Source of the DNA: Glycine soja | Taxonomy: Eukaryota; Streptophyta; Magnoliopsida; Fabales; Fabaceae | DNA length: 64,000 nt | Direction: 5' to 3' | Assembly (NCBI RefSeq): GCF_004193775.1 | Contig: NC_041011.1 | Coordinates: forward strand, 16,462,201-16,526,200 | Position numbers and translations under genes: made by a program | The notes under the pieces: generated by a model | What the model was told of the DNA's origin: nothing | The model's database searches: none | Seen by the model: only the letters and a program-made list of their open reading frames with translations | In this document: positions 34,550 through 45,875 of the stretch, piece after piece | Layout: each line of letters opens with the position of its first letter | Position numbering within the stretch: the first letter of the stretch is position 1

Positions 34550-35820
34550 AAATGCTATAAGCACTGGAACAGCTACTAGTTTGATCTTGAGATCATTAAA
34601 TGCTTCCACACATTCTTCATTAAACACAAAATGCAACATCCTTGTTCAACAGATTGTTGAGTGGTTTGGCGACTTATGAGAAATCTTTGATGAATCGCCT
34701 GTAGAACCCAGCGTGTCCTAAAAAGCTTCTCACGCCCTTGACATTTATTGGAGGAGGAAGTTTCTCAATAACATCAATCTTAGCCTTGTCCCCCTCAATC
34801 CCCCTCACTAAAATTTTATGTCCCAACACTATGCCTTCTTAGACCATAAAGTGACATTTTTCCCAATTAAGCACCAGATTAGACTCTTCACATCTCTGTA
34901 ATACTCTTTCTAAATTCCATAGACAACAATCAAAAGATGAGCCAAAAACAAAGAAATCATCCATGAAAACTTCGATACATTTCTCCACCATATCAGAAAA
35001 AATTGCCATCATGCACCTCTGAAATGTAGTTGAAGCATTACAAAGATCAAAAGGCATACACCTATAAGCGAACACACCAAACGGGCAAGTGAAAGTTGTC
35101 TTCTCCTGATCCTTAGGATCCACTATGACCTGATTATAATCAGAGTATCCATCCAGAAAACAGTAAAATGCTTGCCCTGCAAGTCTTTCAAGCATCTGGT
35201 CCATGAAGGGAAGTGGATAATGGTCCTTCCGAGTGGCATCATTCAATTTCCTGTAATCTATGCATATTCTCCACCCGGTGACAGTCCTTGTGGAGATTAG
35301 TTCATCTTTCTCATTTTTAATCACTGTCATACCTCCTTTCTTGGGAACAACCTGCACAGGGCTAACCCACGCACTATCTGAGATACGATAAATGAGTCAT
35401 GCTTCCAGCAATTTGAGTACTTCCTTGCGCACTTCTTCTTTCATCACTAGATTCAGTCGACTTTGGGGTTGCCTCACTGACTTGTAATCAACTTCCATAT
35501 TAATTTTATGCATGCAGTAAGACAGACTGTTCCCTTTCAAATCAGAGATGTGCCATCCAATTGCTGCTTTGTGTTTCTTCAAAATCTGCACCAGCTGATT
35601 CTCTTCTGCCTTCTTCAAGGAGCTGCTAATTATGACTGGTTTGGCTTCATTATCCTCCAAATATACATACTTCAAGTGTGCTGGTAGAGTCTTCAATTCC
35701 ACTTTAGGCTTTCCTACTGGGTTTCTATTTTCTAATTCTTCAAACACTGTATTTCAAACAGAATTTTCTCCTGCACCATCTAACTCCCCAATACAAGCCT
35801 TCACTTCTCCTCTTTAGTCA
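34550..35820 (-). pseudogene. Calypso reverse transcriptase and start of RNase H
   Basis: From high to low coordinates: the pre-RT segment (KVELKTLPAHLKYVYLEDN, 35,747-35,397), RT motifs RICIDYRKLNDATRKDHYPL, FYCFLDGYSDYNQV and the catalytic FMDDFFVFG (near 34,950), then the connection region with PPPINVKGVRSFLGHAGFYR (about 34,790-34,690) and the start of the RNase H region to about 34,550. The catalytic aspartates survive. Stops lie near 35,397 and 34,838. Confidence 0.85.
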
Positions 35821-36490
35821 GACATTCTGCATGATTATTCAGTGCTTTTTCCAAAGAAGACTGTAGTACCATGGCTGTAGCTGCTAATTCTATCTCCCGT
35901 TCAACCTTATCCATATCAAAACAAGCCTTCTGATCACTTGAGTGCTTCATTGCTTCGAATAAGTCAAATGAAATTTTTTGATCATCCACACTCAATTCTA
36001 ATTTACCTTTCCCCATATCTACTACACAACTGGCAGTGGACATGAAAGGGCATCCCAAAATTATGGGAATTTCAAGATCCTCCTCTATAATTATAACCAC
36101 AAAATCTGCAAGGAAAGTAATATGTTTGACCCGAATCAGAACATCCTCAGTCACTCCATAAGGTTTGGTGATGGAGCGATCTGCTAACTATAAAGTCATC
36201 CTAGTGGGCATTATCTCCAACTCTCCAAGTCTCTGGCACATAGAAAGCGACATTAAATTAATACTGGCTCCCAAGTCAATAAGAGCCTTGCCAACAAAAA
36301 CTTCACCTATAGAACAAGGAATAGTGACACTGCCTGGATCCTTATGTTTTGGTGGAAGGATACGTTGAATTACAGCACTGCAGTTTCCTTCCACAATGAT
36401 GTTGTCACTATGGATGTACTTGTTCTTCCTAGTTAGCATGTCTTTCCAGAAATTTAGCATAGAGTGGCATCTGTTGTAGAGTTTCTCCAA
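35801..36490 (-). pseudogene. Calypso aspartic protease region
   Basis: ALIDLGASINLM (Asp codon at about 36,277) is the Athila-type protease active site, in which the usual DTG/DSG is DLG. IPIILGCPFMSTASCVVD follows downstream and corresponds to the retropepsin ILGRPF motif. Frames are split at about 36,188/36,154 by a stop. In an intact element this would cleave Gag-Pol. Confidence 0.75.
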
Positions 36491-36955
36491 AGGGCATGGT
36501 AATTTCTAGCTTCTTGAAAATATCCAGAAATCTAGCTAGATGTCTTTCTTTGTCCTTCCTAGAAGGTACCAAAGGATATGGTACATCTCTCCCTTCAGCT
36601 GAAGATGCTTCTTTCTTTTTCTCTCTAGCACACCCACTCTTGCTTTTTCTCTTCTCTTCTTTTCTCTCTTTTTCTTTTTCATTTTTCTCATTTTTTTCTT
36701 TTTCATTTTCTTTGTCTTTTTCATTTTTTTCATTTTCTTTTTCTTTTTCTTTTTCCTTTTTTTCTTTTTCATTTATTTGTTTTTCACTCAAAATTATTGG
36801 CGTCTCTCTCATCTGTTCATCCTCCTCCTCTTCTTCTTCCTCTATAAGTTCAAAAAAGGGTTGCACTGGTTCAGGTGCTGGTTCAATTACCAGTTGTTGT
36901 TTGTCATCCTCCACCTTCTTCTCCTCCTCCACGGTTACCTTTCTTCCTCGGGTCA
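36429..36955 (-). pseudogene. gag: Calypso Gag C-terminal part with Lys/Glu-rich tract
   Basis: The frame continues the gag sequence interrupted by copia A at 36,956-36,960. It has an acidic segment (EEEEEEEDEQ), then about 50 residues of almost pure Lys, Glu and Asn (KEKEKEKENEKNEKDKENEK region, 36,600-36,790), then a YAKFL motif before protease. The tract is a low-complexity CTTTTT repeat on the + strand and is also open on that strand by composition. The frame is shifted near 36,448 relative to the protease. Confidence 0.75.
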
Positions 36956-36960
36956 TCACA
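36956..36960. repeat. Target-site duplication TCACA, left copy (copia A)
   Basis: TCACA occurs here and at 47,843-47,847, just outside the outer ends of the copia A/B block. Removing the block and one copy lets the Calypso gag frame continue without interruption, which confirms the insertion. Confidence 0.9.
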
Positions 36961-38624
36961 TGTACAAGCAAGCTTCATGAAGATGAATCAAGTATGAATC
37001 AAGTAGTTTTGATGATGACAAAAAGCACAAAAGAATGATTTCAAGATTGATTCAACAAGTTCAAGATCAAGATTAATTTCAAGATTCATTAGAAGAAATC
37101 AACAATATTCAAGATTCAAGAGAAGTTGATTTCAAGATTCAAGAAAAGACATCAAGAAGAATCAAGATTCAAGAGAAGATGAATTCAAGATTCAAGAGAA
37201 GAAATCAAGAAGCAAAAAGTCAAGACATCACAAGGGAAGTATTGAAAAGGATTTTTCAAAAACCAAACATAGCACAGTTTTGTTTTACAAAAGAGTTTTC
37301 TCAAATTGTTCTAAGTTACCAGATTATTTACTCTCTGGTAATCGATTACCAGTTTCCTGTAATCGATTACCAGTGATAAAATTTGATTTCAAAAAGTTTT
37401 TAACTGAATTTGCAACGTTACAAATGATTTTTAAATGGTGTAATCGATTACCAGTGTATCTGAATGTTGAAATTCAAATTCAATTGTGAAGAGTCACATC
37501 TTTTCATAATTGATTACATGATTATGGTAATTGATTACCAGTGACAAGTTTTGAATAAAAGGTCAAGAGACGTAACTCTTGACATGATTTTCTCAAGGTT
37601 ATAACTCTTCCAATGGTTTTCTTCACCAGACATGAAGAGTCTATAAAAGCAAGACCTTGACTTGCATTCACAACAACTTCTTGAACAACTTTTGAGAAAC
37701 CTTTAAACCTTTACAACCTTTACGACTCTTTAAGAATTCTTTCCTACTCATCTTTCTTCTTCTTCCTTTGCCAAAAAGCTTTCTAAGTTTTCTGTTTTCC
37801 AAACCTTGTTCTTCTGCAAGTGAAAATTTTTCAGAAAACAAAAGTGTGTTATATCTTTTCATTATCTTCTCCCTTTGCTAAAAAGAATTCAACAAGGACT
37901 AATCGCCTGAATTCTTTTTGTGTCTCCCTTCTCCCTTTTCCAAAAGAATAGAGGGACTAACCGCCTGAATTCTTTTGTGTCTCCCTTCTCCCTTTCCAAG
38001 AGAATTCAATGGACTAACCGCTTGAGAATTCTTTTCATTCTTCCCTTTCCCATAAACAAAAGATTTCAAAGGACTAACTGCCCAAGATATCTTTTGTTTC
38101 CCCTTACAAAGATTCAAAGGACTAACCGCCTAAGAATTCTTTGTCTTAACACATTGGAGGGTACATCCTTTGTGGTACAAGTAGAAGGTACATCTACTTG
38201 GGTTGTTGTAACTGAGAACAAGAGAGGATACATCTCTTGTGGATCAGTTCAAGTGGAGGGCACATCCACTTGGTTGTTCAAAGAGAACAAGGGACGGTAC
38301 ATCCCTTGTGGATCTTTGCTTGTAAAGAATTTTACAAGGTTGAAAGAAATCTCAAGAACCGGTGGTTGCTTGGGGACTGGATGTAGGCACAGGTTGTTGT
38401 CGAACCAGTATAAAATTCTTGTGTTTGTCTTCTTCCCTACACTTTTTAATTTCCGTTGTGTACTTTACTTTTACGCTTTACTTTTGTTTAAGTTACATAA
38501 CTTAGTAGTAAAGTCTAATTGAATCTAGTAACATTAAGAAGGATAAGTTTTAATTAGTCAACGTATATTAATAATTAATTCAACCCCCTCCCTTCTTAAT
38601 TATTTCGAGACCACTTGATCTACA
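36961..38624 (+). repeat. Copia A 5' LTR
   Basis: This 1,664-bp LTR begins TGTACAAGCAAGCTTCATG and ends CCACTTGATCTACA. It is rich in TTCAAGATTCAAGA-type simple repeats at the start, has palindrome pairs at 37,338/37,359 and 37,506/37,527 (variants) plus a single one at 37,440, and ends with the conserved CCGGTGGTTGCTTGGGG and GGATGTAGGCACAG segments. The primer site follows at 38,628. Confidence 0.9.
37338..37538. repeat. GTAATCGATTAC palindromes in copia A LTR
   Basis: Exact copies start at 37,338, 37,359 and 37,440. Two variants (ATAATTGATTAC at 37,506, GTAATTGATTAC at 37,527) form another 21-bp pair. The simple C-to-T changes of the variants look like decay by deamination. Confidence 0.92.
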
Positions 38625-38674
38625 AGCGGTATCGGAGCAGGTATCTTGAGAAAAGTTTCACAACTTCAAGATTC

Positions 38675-39780
38675 ATGGCCTCCTCAAATTTTCTGTTTCC
38701 AGAAGGAAACTCCATCCATAGGCCAGCTATCATTAATGGTGAGGGTTACCACTATTGGAAAACCCGTATGCAGATTTTCATCAAGCCATAGACTACAACA
38801 TTTGGGAAGCAATAGAGTTAGGACCTTTCATCCCTACCATAGTAAATGAAAGTACTAGTTAAACCAATGTGAGTGCTTTAGAAAAGCCTAGAGATCAATG
38901 GTATGAGGAAGATAGGAAAAAAATTCAATACAATCTTAAAGCCAAAAATATCATCACTTCTGTTCTAGGAATAGATGAATATTTTAGAGTGTCAAACTGT
39001 TCAAATGCCAAGGAGATGTGGGATACACTTCAACTTACTCATGAAGGCACCCCTGATGTGAAAAGATCTAGATTCAATACCCTTACACATGAATATGAAT
39101 TATTTAGGATGAACTCTAATGAGAACATCCAAAGTATGCAGAAAAAATTCACACATATAGTCAATCATCTTGCCTCCTTAGGAAAAATCTTTCCTAATGA
39201 AGATTTAATTAATAAAGTTTTGAGATGCTTAAGTAGGGAATGGCAGCCCAAGGAAATTGCCATTTCTGAAAGTAAAGATCTTTCTTCTATGTTTCTTGCC
39301 ACTTTGTTTGGCAAATTGCAGGAACATGAAATGGAACTTCAACAACTTAATCAAAATGAAGAAACCGACAAAAAGAAAATAAGCATAGCACTTAAAGCCT
39401 CCTCATCAATGCAAGAGGAAAATGAAGATGAAGAATCAAAAGATGAAGAAGACTTCTCACTCTTTGTGAAGAAGTTTAAAAAATTTGTCAAGAAGAGAAG
39501 AATTGAGAGGCGTCAAAACTTCAACAATGGAAAAAGATCTCAAGAAGACTCACAAATTCTTAGATGCTACAAATGCAACCAACTTGGTCACATCAAAGCA
39601 AATTTTTCCTCAAATGAGGAATGGCATGAGAAGAGTGATAGGAAAAGGTATGAAGAAAGAAGGACCAAGAAGGATTACATTGCATGGGATGACAATGACT
39701 CATCCGATGGTTCAGAGAAGGAGATCAACCTTCTAACCAAGGACTATGAGAGCGATGAGAACATCTCTCAAGAAGATTAA
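38675..39780 (+). pseudogene. gag: Copia A Gag pseudogene
   Basis: It starts MASSNFLFPEGNSIHRPAII with the YHYWKTRMQIF motif. A single-base loss near 38,782 shifts the frame and a stop follows at once; another stop lies near 38,860. From 38,869 the frame is open for 303 codons, covering the Gag helical domain and the zinc knuckle CYKCNQLGHIKANF, where the last Cys is replaced by Phe. The C-terminus is acidic (DDNDSSDGSEKEINLL) and ends NISQED. It is close to the copia C Gag. Confidence 0.88.
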
Positions 39781-40293
39781 GAAAAAAGCAAAAGTATGAC
39801 TTCTATCTTTGAAGATCTAGGCACTTAAATCATGAAAAAGGTAACATCAAAACCATTCTCTTTTAAATTAATTTGGTTGAAACTTTCCTTTCAATTAACT
39901 TGTTATATGTTGACTAACAAAATTTTATTTGTTTGTCTTGATTGATTGAAATTGTGAGTATGTGTTTATATGTTTTAATTGAGTTAATTTTCTTTCTCAA
40001 ATCATGAAGTTTCTTTTTAAATATTTGATAATGTCTATGATTTTTATTCTTCAATACTTGTGTTGATTATTTTGATATAATTGAATATATACATGACTAA
40101 TTTTTTTTTAAAATGATTATGCATGATTTTGAATGTGATATGTGAATTACTTGCTTAAGGTTCTTTCATAAAGTGTTTTCAAAAATTTAATGTTATATAT
40201 ATATTTATTTTTTAAAAAGTATTTTGATTTTCATTCAAATCCATTTTTCCCTTAAGAGTCATTCAACATTTAGTTTGGCTAAAATGCTCTCTG

Positions 40294-40354
40294 GCAATCG
40301 ATTACAGACAGTCAGGAACAGTGTAATCGATTACCAAATGTTGTAATCGATTAC
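40294..40354. repeat. GTAATCGATTAC palindromes upstream of copia A second ORF
   Basis: One variant (GCAATCGATTAC at 40,294) and two exact copies at 40,323 and 40,343, 20 bp apart. They lie about 200 bp before the ORF, outside the LTR, in a region that may act as a leader for a separate transcript. Confidence 0.9.
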
Positions 40355-40557
40355 AACATGTCCTTGCTCCTATAAATTCAAATTTCAAAATCAGAAATCT
40401 GCAACCCTTCATTCCTCTCACGAACCCTCATTTCCATTTCATATTTCTGCCATATCTTGCTCATTTCTTGTCCAAATCAATTCCCACAAAGCCCAAAATT
40501 CTTCTTTTTTCATTCTCTTTCACTTCAACCGATTGAAATTTCAAATAACTCCCTCAA

Positions 40558-41673
40558 ATGGTGGAACCATCAAAAAAGCGCAAGGGTTCTTCGAGTCAAA
40601 GCCAACGGCACTCCGAGGCTCAGGAAACACAGATTCCCTCCTCCATTTCCTCTTCCTTGTTGTTCTCATCAGAAGAACAACAGATACGGTACACAAACCT
40701 TTTCTCCTCTCGTTCCATTACCAATCCTAAGTTTATAGACATGGATTTCTTTTCCAATGAGAATTTTGAATGCATTCAGGCATTTGAGAACTCAAATCTC
40801 ATTCCTTTTATGTCTTTGAAATTGCCTGTTTATTCGGAATTAGTTAAATTTTTTTATTCTAACCTCGAAATTCAAGAAAGCACTTTGATTTCTGAGGTTT
40901 TTGGGATAAAAATGGTCATTGACCAATCCCTATTCTATGACTTGACCCAATTATCTAGTGAAGGTGTACCATTTGAAGGTGCACTGAATGATGATTGGAA
41001 ATTTGATTTCTCTGTGCATGATGCCCGCCAGTTGGTTTGCACCAACCAAGCGGATATGACCGGAAGGCTGCTTGCCGGTTCCTTGGCTTTTGAAAGCCGC
41101 ATCCTTCACTATCTTATTGTTCGTATTTTACTTCCAAGATCTTCAAACCTAGCACAAGTTTCTGAAGAAGATCTTATAGTTATGTGGGCTTTTCATATTG
41201 TTCGACAAATTGATTGGGCACACCTAGTCCGGTATCACATGCATAAGGCATTGCGATTAAATGATCCTTTGCCCTATCCTCATCAAGTCACTCTTTTCCT
41301 TCAGCATTTTAACATCCCTCTTGATTCTGAACCATATGTTCCAATCAAGAGATCCTTCTTGATCGGTGCTGCTGAGATTGCATCTTTTGGTTACCGCAAA
41401 GAGTGTGATGGCTCTAGGGTAAAAAAGGGTGCTCAACCCAATGATGATGAAGGACACTTACCAGTAGGAGTGGATTCCTCTCTCCTTCAGAGTAATTTGG
41501 ACAGGTTTGATGGACTTCAAACCTATGTTGGTGAAAGGTTTGATGCTTTGGAACAACAAATGGACATGCGATTTGACGAGATGGACTCAAGGATCACCAA
41601 GGTTGAAGGAGATGTCACTTTCATCCACACATGCTTTGATCTACTACCACCACCACCACCACCATCATCTTAG
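40558..41673 (+). CDS. Copia A second ORF: putative plant transposon protein domain plus coiled coil (371 aa)
   Basis: The function is unknown. An N-terminal Lys/Ser/Gln-rich stretch (MVEPSKKRKGSSSQSQ) could be a nuclear localisation signal. Residues about 60-280 form an alpha-helical domain that I associate with the 'putative plant transposon protein' family: YSELVKFFYSNL, then LSSEGVPFEGAL, then ESRILHYLIVRILLPRSSNL. The C-terminus (about 310-360) has a coiled coil in heptads (LQTYVGERFDALEQQMDMRF) and ends in eight prolines. It is fully open even though the neighbouring gag is broken. Position and layout match the SIRE1 env-like ORF. No signal peptide or membrane anchor is evident. Confidence 0.75.
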   Translation: MVEPSKKRKGSSSQSQRHSEAQETQIPSSISSSLLFSSEEQQIRYTNLFSSRSITNPKFIDMDFFSNENFECIQAFENSNLIPFMSLKLPVYSELVKFFYSNLEIQESTLISEVFGIKMVIDQSLFYDLTQLSSEGVPFEGALNDDWKFDFSVHDARQLVCTNQADMTGRLLAGSLAFESRILHYLIVRILLPRSSNLAQVSEEDLIVMWAFHIVRQIDWAHLVRYHMHKALRLNDPLPYPHQVTLFLQHFNIPLDSEPYVPIKRSFLIGAAEIASFGYRKECDGSRVKKGAQPNDDEGHLPVGVDSSLLQSNLDRFDGLQTYVGERFDALEQQMDMRFDEMDSRITKVEGDVTFIHTCFDLLPPPPPPSS

Positions 41674-41964
41674 ATTTTATTAATTTTTAGTATTATTAGT
41701 ACTTTAATTTCAAGTTGTGTATTTGGCTATGTCTTAAAAACACTTACTAGCATTTTTCTTCTTGCATTAGTAGTTTTATTTGGTTATTATGAATGACTTT
41801 CTCGATTATATGACATTCTATGAAGTATTATCTTTCTAGTTTGATGAATGGTTAAGTTATCTTGTTTGATTGTTTTCTATTCTCTTGTATGATTAGTCAT
41901 TTATGTATAGTTTTATATTTGTTACACACTTTGGCTTTTTTTTATGCCAAAGGGGGAGAGAAAA

Positions 41965-43613
41965 TGCTGGATCAAGTGGCCTCGGAATAATTAAGAAGGG
42001 GGAGTTGAATTAATTATTAATGAACCTTTACTAATTAAAAAATCTATCCTTCTTAATGTTACTAAATTCAATTAGGCTTTTGCTATAATGTTATAAAAGT
42101 AAAGAACATAAATAGAAACTTAATCAAAAGTAAAAGCGCTAATTAAAGTGCATAGCGGAAATTAAAGAGTGTAGGGAAGGAGAAGACAAACACAAGAGTT
42201 TTATACTGGTTCGGCAACAACCCGTGCCTACATCCAGTCCCCAAGCGACCTGTGGTCCTTGAGATTTCATTTCAACCTTGTAAAATCCTTTACAAGTAAA
42301 GATCCATAAGGGATATACCCTCCCTTGTTCTCTTTGAACAACCAAGTGGATGTACCCTCCACTTGAACTGATCCACAAGAGATGTACCCTCTCTTGTTCT
42401 CAGTTACAACAACCCAAGTTGATGTACCCTCTACTTGTACCACAAAGGATGTACCCTCCAATGTGTTAAGACAAAGTTCTCAGGTGGTTAGTCTTTTTAA
42501 ACTTTGTGAAGGGGAAACAAAAGATATCTCAGGCGGTTAGTCCTTTGAAATCTTTTGTTTAAGGGAAAGGGAAGAATCGAAAGAATTCTCAAACTGTGTC
42601 ATTTTGAATTCTTTGACAAGTGAGAAGGGAGACACAAAAGAATTCAGGCGGTTAGTCCTTGGTTCTTTTGGAAAAGGGAGAAGAGAGACACAAAAAGAAT
42701 TCAGGCGGTTAGTCCTTGGCGTATTCTTTTTGGCAAAGGGAGAAGAGAATGAAAAGATATAGCACACTTTTGTTTTCAAGGCTTGGAAACCAGAAAACTT
42801 TTGAAAGCTTTTGGCAAAGGAAGAAGAAAAAGATGTTCAAAGAAATTCAAAGGTTGTAAAAGAATATATGTAAAAGTTGTAATAAATTGTTCTTCAAATG
42901 CCAGTCAAAGTCTTGCTTTTATAGACTTTTCATGTCTGGTCAAGAAAACCATTAGAAGAGTTATAACCTTTAGAAAAACCTGAAAACCATTGGAAGAGTT
43001 ACATCTTTTGATTTTTATTCAAAAATTGTCACTGGTAATCGATTACCAAAACATGTAATCGATTACACAAAGCTTTTTATGAAAGGATATGACTCTTTGC
43101 AATTGATTTTGAATTTCAACGTTCAAATACACTGGTAATCGATTACCAATATCTTGTAATCGATTACACCATTTTGAAATCAATTGGAATGTTGCAATTC
43201 AATTGAAAGATTTTGAAATCAAACATTGGCACTGGTAATCGATAACAGGAAACTGGTAATCGATTTTCAGAGAGTAAAAACTCTGGTAACTTAGAAAATT
43301 TTGAGAAAAACTCTTTTGAAAAACAAAACTGTGCTATGTTTGTTTTTTGAAAAATCTTTTCAATACTTCCCTTGTGAAGTCTTCTTGATTTCTTCTCTTG
43401 AAACTTGAATTCATCTTCTCTTGAATCTTGAAATCAAACTTCTCTTGATTCTTGAATCTTCTTTATTTCTTCTCACGAAACCTGAAATTAAACTTGATCT
43501 TGAACTTGTTGACTTAATCTTGAAATCATTCTTTGGGCTTTTTTTCATCATCTTTGTCATTATCAAAACTACTTGAATCAACTTGATTTATCATCATGAA
43601 GCTTGCTTCTACA
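41965..43613 (-). repeat. Copia B 3' LTR
   Basis: This is a 1,649-bp LTR. On + it starts TGCTGGATCAAGTGG and ends GCTTGCTTCTACA. It has the same modules as the copia A LTR in opposite orientation, including three palindrome pairs (43,035-43,267). Confidence 0.92.
43035..43267. repeat. Paired GTAATCGATTAC palindromes in copia B LTR
   Basis: The pairs start at 43,035/43,055, 43,135/43,156 and, as decayed variants, 43,235/43,256. Spacing is 20-21 bp. Confidence 0.93.
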
Positions 43614-44022
43614 ATCTCCCCCTTTTTGATGATGACAACCCTGAAATCAAGAAACACATACACATTCTTGTTCTTAGTCGATCACTCACTTAATCCAACA
43701 TATTCTCCCCCTTTGTTTTTGAGTTTAAGCTTTACTTGAAATTAAGTTATTTAATTATGTGAGTTCTTGATTTAATCCCTATTTTCTCTCCCCCTTTGGC
43801 ATCAACAAAAAGCCAAAGTGCGTAACAAATATAAAGCATATAAATGACTAATCATACACAAGACATCCATTGAAAAATCTAAACCAATCATGAAGCAAAA
43901 ACATGAATAACCAAAATTCAAATATAAACCACATAGTCTTATAACATAAATCATAGATGTTCAGTCATACTAAGCAAATAGTAAAAGAAATACTAAATGT
44001 TCAAATGTCATAATAATATAGA
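43614..44022 (-). other. Copia B polypurine tracts and 3' non-coding region
   Basis: The reverse complement of 43,614-43,627 is AAAAAGGGGGAGAT, directly before the LTR. A second tract at about 43,789-43,800 (CCAAAGGGGGAGAG) and another near 43,707-43,716 lie upstream, again the Sirevirus-like multiple-tract layout. There is no second ORF like that of copia A between pol and the LTR. Confidence 0.75.
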
Positions 44023-44784
44023 TCATTTAGACAAGTCACTAGCATCTAGTAGTCCTAATTCTCTTCTAATAGTGTAGAAAGAATCTTTGTTTAGTGGTTT
44101 TGTGAAGATGTTTGCAAGTTTATTTTTTGTATCTACGAATTCTAAAACAACATCTCCTTTTAGAATATGATCTCTAATAAAATGATGCCTAATTTCTATA
44201 TGCTTGGTTCTAGAGTGGAGAACTGGATTTTTAGATATGTTTATGGCACTTGTGTTATCACATTTTATGGAAATGTGATCTAATACAATTCCATAATCAG
44301 ATAGTTGTTGTTTCATCCACAAAATTTGTGCACAACAACTACCAACAAAAATATATTATGCTTCTGCTGTGGATAATGCTACACTATTTTGCTTCTTGCT
44401 ATTCCAAGAAACAAGAGCAGACCCTATGAATTGACATGTGCCACTAGTGCTTTTCCTATCTATTTTTGATCCAGCAAAATCTGAATTTGAATATCCTACT
44501 AAATTGCATAAAGAATTCTTAGGGTACCATAATCCTAAGTCAACTATTCCTAATAGATATCTTATGATTCTTTTTACTGCCATTAAACGTGAGAACTTTG
44601 GATTTGATTGAAATCTTGCACACATGCATACACTAAACATAATATCTGGCCTGTATGTAGATAAGTAGAGTAGAGATCCAATCATACCTCTGTATTGCTT
44701 TGCATCAATGGGTTGATCGGATTCATCTTTGTCAAGGTAACAACTGGTGCTCATAGGAGTAGCCAAGTGTTTTGAGTTTTCCAT
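44023..44784 (-). pseudogene. Copia B RNase H
   Basis: Residues from [11 protein letters not shown] through VGYSNSDFAGSKIDRKSTSG, SWNSKKQNSVALSTAEA, WMKQQLSDYG and HSRTKHIEIRHHFIRDH match the copia RNase H and its C-terminal tail, ending LGLLDASDLSK. A stop near 44,355 splits it. The usual Asp of the SDADFAG motif reads Asn (SNSDFAG), so a catalytic carboxylate is probably lost. Confidence 0.85.
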
Positions 44785-45875
44785 TCAAAATCTCTTAATG
44801 AGTTCCTTGCAACACTTTGCTTGGTTGACGAAGATCCCATCATTTGTTTGTTTGATTTGTAGTCCAAGAAAGTAATTTAACTCACCCATCATGGACATCT
44901 CAAACTCACTTTGCATATCAATAGAAAACTCCTTGCAAAAAGATTCATTAGTAGATCCAAAAATTATATCATCAACATAAATTTGTACCAATAAGAATCA
45001 TTATCCTTCTTTTTTATGAATAAGGTGGTATCTACCTTCCCTCGAGTCAAATTCTTTTCTAATAGAAATTTACTTAATCTTTCATACCAAGCCCTAGGTG
45101 CTTGTTTTAATCCATAGAGTGCTTTCTTTAATCTATAGACCCGGTCTGATTTTTATGAGTCTTCAAACCCAGGAGGTTGTTCTACATATACCTCCTCTTG
45201 AATTAGACCATTTAAGAAGGCACTCTTGACATCCATTTGATATAGTTTGAAATTCATAATAGAAGCATAGGCTAAAAGCATCCTAATGGCTTTTACTCTG
45301 GCTACAGGTGCAAAGGTTTCTTCATAGTCTATACCTTCTTCTTGGTTATATCCTTTTGCTACAAGTCTAGCTTTATTTCTAATTACTATACCATTTTCAT
45401 CCAATTTATTTCTAAAAACCCACTTAGTTCCTATGATTGGATAGTTTGAAGGTTTCTTTACTAATTCCCATACATCATTTCTCTCAAATTGATTTAATTC
45501 TTCTTGCATAGCTACTATCCAATGATCATCTATAATGGCTTCCTTAAAGTTTTTAGGTTCTATTAACGAAACAAAAGCCATATTATTGCATAAATCTTTG
45601 AGAAAGTGTCTAGTTGTTCCCCCTTTTGAGATATCTTCGATGATGTTGTCAAGAGGATGATTTCTTGAAGTTTTCCATTCTTTGGGCAGATTATCATTTT
45701 CTTGGATTGTGTCATCTTGATCATCCTTGTTTTCTTCATCTCTCTTCCTTTTTTGATTTCTTTCTTCATTATGTGTATCTTCCAAAGATTCTGCAATATC
45801 ATCAAGAAATTCCTTTCTTGGAGAGGTAATATTAGTTTCATCAAAAGTAACATGTATTGATTCCTCAATTGTCAT
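44785..45875 (-). pseudogene. Copia B reverse transcriptase
   Basis: The pieces are 45,875-45,153 ([52 protein letters not shown]), a short piece with [20 protein letters not shown] in the 45,150-45,000 segment, and 44,991-44,785 with the catalytic YVDDIIFGS and ELNYFLGLQIKQ. Stops or shifts occur near 45,150, 44,995 and 44,785. The catalytic aspartates are present. Confidence 0.88.

Larger units (their letters stand above)
38625..41964 (+). mobile_element. Copia A internal region (gag and second ORF; pol absent)
   Basis: After the 5' LTR come a primer site (GGTATCGGAGCAGG at 38,628-38,641, one mismatch to the initiator tRNA-Met type), a broken gag, about 780 bp of AT-rich non-coding DNA (39,781-40,557), a 371-codon ORF and a tail reaching an internal polypurine tract (CCAAAGGGGGAGAG, 41,948-41,960). 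Copia B begins at 41,965. The matching end of the 3' LTR is at 47,580-47,842. No protease, integrase or RT is present between gag and the second ORF, so the element depended on others. Confidence 0.85.

Noticed and set aside
36496..37038. 180-codon frame on the plus strand rich in Ser and Phe
   Set aside because: It is the complement of the Lys/Glu tract of Calypso gag and crosses the copia A insertion point.
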